This document shows, in pieces, positions 5,040 through 5,283 of a DNA stretch of 5,283 bases (positions are counted from its first letter, which is position 1; every line of letters begins with the position of its first letter). The DNA is from Candidatus Roizmanbacteria bacterium (GTDB lineage: Bacteria; Patescibacteriota; Microgenomatia; UBA1406; GWC2-37-13): NCBI GenBank assembly GCA_016206365.1, contig JACQRR010000023.1, positions 1 through 5,283 of the forward strand. Reading direction: 5' to 3'. A program made the position numbers and the translations under genes. The notes below the pieces were generated by a model that saw only the letters and a list, made by a program, of their open reading frames with translations, searched no databases and had not been told where the DNA came from.

Positions 5040-5268
5040 ACTTTTCGCCTCTTTTTTGGACAAATTTTACGATTCCTTCTTTTAATGCTATAATTGTGTA
5101 GTCTCTAGAGAGTAGGGTTCCCTGCCCAGCATTGAATTTACTACCGCGCTGACGTACAATGACATAGCCCGGCTTTACAGATTGACCTCCATAAACTTTA
5201 ATTCCGAGCCTTTTTGATCTTGAATCTCTATTTCCAGAAACCGCTTTTTGAGCTTTTGTGTGTGCCAT
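5023..5268 (-). CDS. rpmA: 50S ribosomal protein L27
   Basis: L27 is a small protein of the large ribosomal subunit whose N-terminal tail reaches the peptidyl-transferase centre. The 81-residue protein shows the family signature: GNRDSRSKRLGIKVYGGQ (12-29), VRQRGSKFNAG (38-48) and TIIALKEGIVKF near the end; it is slightly shorter than the common 84-94. ATG 5268 gives the canonical MAH start, with no cleavable extension as in Firmicutes. The tail reads AHTKAQKAVSGNRDS, the same length as the usual AHKKGGGSTRNGRDS but without the glycine run. The usual partner rplU would lie beyond the window edge, if present. The stop overlaps the ParB-like gene, so the two are co-transcribed. Confidence 0.96.
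   Translation of the reverse strand: MAHTKAQKAVSGNRDSRSKRLGIKVYGGQSVKPGYVIVRQRGSKFNAGQGTLLSRDYTIIALKEGIVKFVQKRGEKYVYVS
5048..5052 (-). promoter_or_regulatory. Shine-Dalgarno site of the ParB-like gene
   Basis: AGAGG on the minus strand lies 8 bases before ATG 5039, within the last codons of rpmA. It decides in favour of ATG 5039 over TTG 5063, and is the only clear ribosome binding site in the window. It belongs to the only clear operon-internal gene. Confidence 0.7.
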
Positions 5269-5274
5269 ATAATA

Positions 5275-5280
5275 ATATTA
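5275..5280 (-). promoter_or_regulatory. Possible -10 box directly before rpmA
   Basis: TAATAT on the minus strand occupies positions -12 to -7 relative to the rpmA ATG, exactly where a -10 box would be if transcription began on that ATG. It matches TATAAT at four positions, including both ends. The -35 region is outside the window and the surroundings are all A/T, so this is weak on its own. No ribosome binding site is seen in the 15 upstream bases available. Confidence 0.35.
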
Positions 5281-5283
5281 AAT

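Noticed and set aside
5040..5063. TTG 5063 start for the ParB-like protein
   Set aside because: ATG 5039 has AGAGG at 8 bases, whereas TTG 5063 would add eight residues without a ribosome binding site.
1..5283. CRISPR array, insertion sequence, phage or toxin-antitoxin system
   Set aside because: There are no regularly spaced repeats and no transposase, integrase or toxin-like proteins in any frame.

Overview
The window looks like a stretch of a small, AT-rich bacterial genome, most probably a Candidate Phyla Radiation (Patescibacteria) member of the Microgenomates type. That assignment is an inference. It rests on a secreted multidomain protein with a Pro-Thr repeat linker, an 81-residue L27 with an unusual N-terminal tail, very short intergenic gaps, and general sequence character. 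Stops are TAA and TGA, so the code is standard. It reads as chromosome, not phage or plasmid: a ribosomal protein gene, signal peptidase and tRNA genes are present.

Layout. Bases 1-287 are non-coding: degenerate AT-rich repeats (71-125), a pyrimidine mirror repeat (150-177) and a promoter (252-280). Bases 288-3020 (+) encode a 910-residue secreted protein: signal peptide, beta-propeller, Pro-Thr linker, LCAT-like alpha/beta-hydrolase with a visible Ser-Asp-His triad, beta-sandwich and long helical tail. A strong promoter (3029-3056) then drives a small unrecognised gene (3063-3534) whose reading frame is split across five AAAG repeats. Bases 3547-3639 hold inverted repeats that can fold into a three-way junction. 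On the minus strand follow tRNA-Val(CAC) (3666-3737) and the 5' half of a second, broken tRNA (3776-3810), next to a small palindrome. Their promoter faces that of lepB (3912-4544, +), the type I signal peptidase. lepB converges on, and overlaps by 66 bases, a minus-strand pair: rpmA (ribosomal protein L27, 5023-5268) followed by a translationally coupled gene for a short ParB-like DNA-binding protein (4479-5039).

How it fits together. The genes do not form one pathway. LepB would mature secreted proteins such as the lipase-like protein, and the tRNAs and L27 serve translation. The most general signal is in the start sites. Four genes (288, 3063, 3912 and the minus-strand rpmA at 5268) have a -10-like box about 6-11 bases before the ATG and no Shine-Dalgarno sequence, as expected of leaderless mRNAs. 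The one clear operon-internal gene (start 5039) has an AGAGG ribosome binding site at ideal spacing. The most gene-specific signals are the AAAG tract, where loss of one unit would restore a single long frame from the leaderless ATG, and the tRNA fragment that stops at the anticodon where a palindrome begins.
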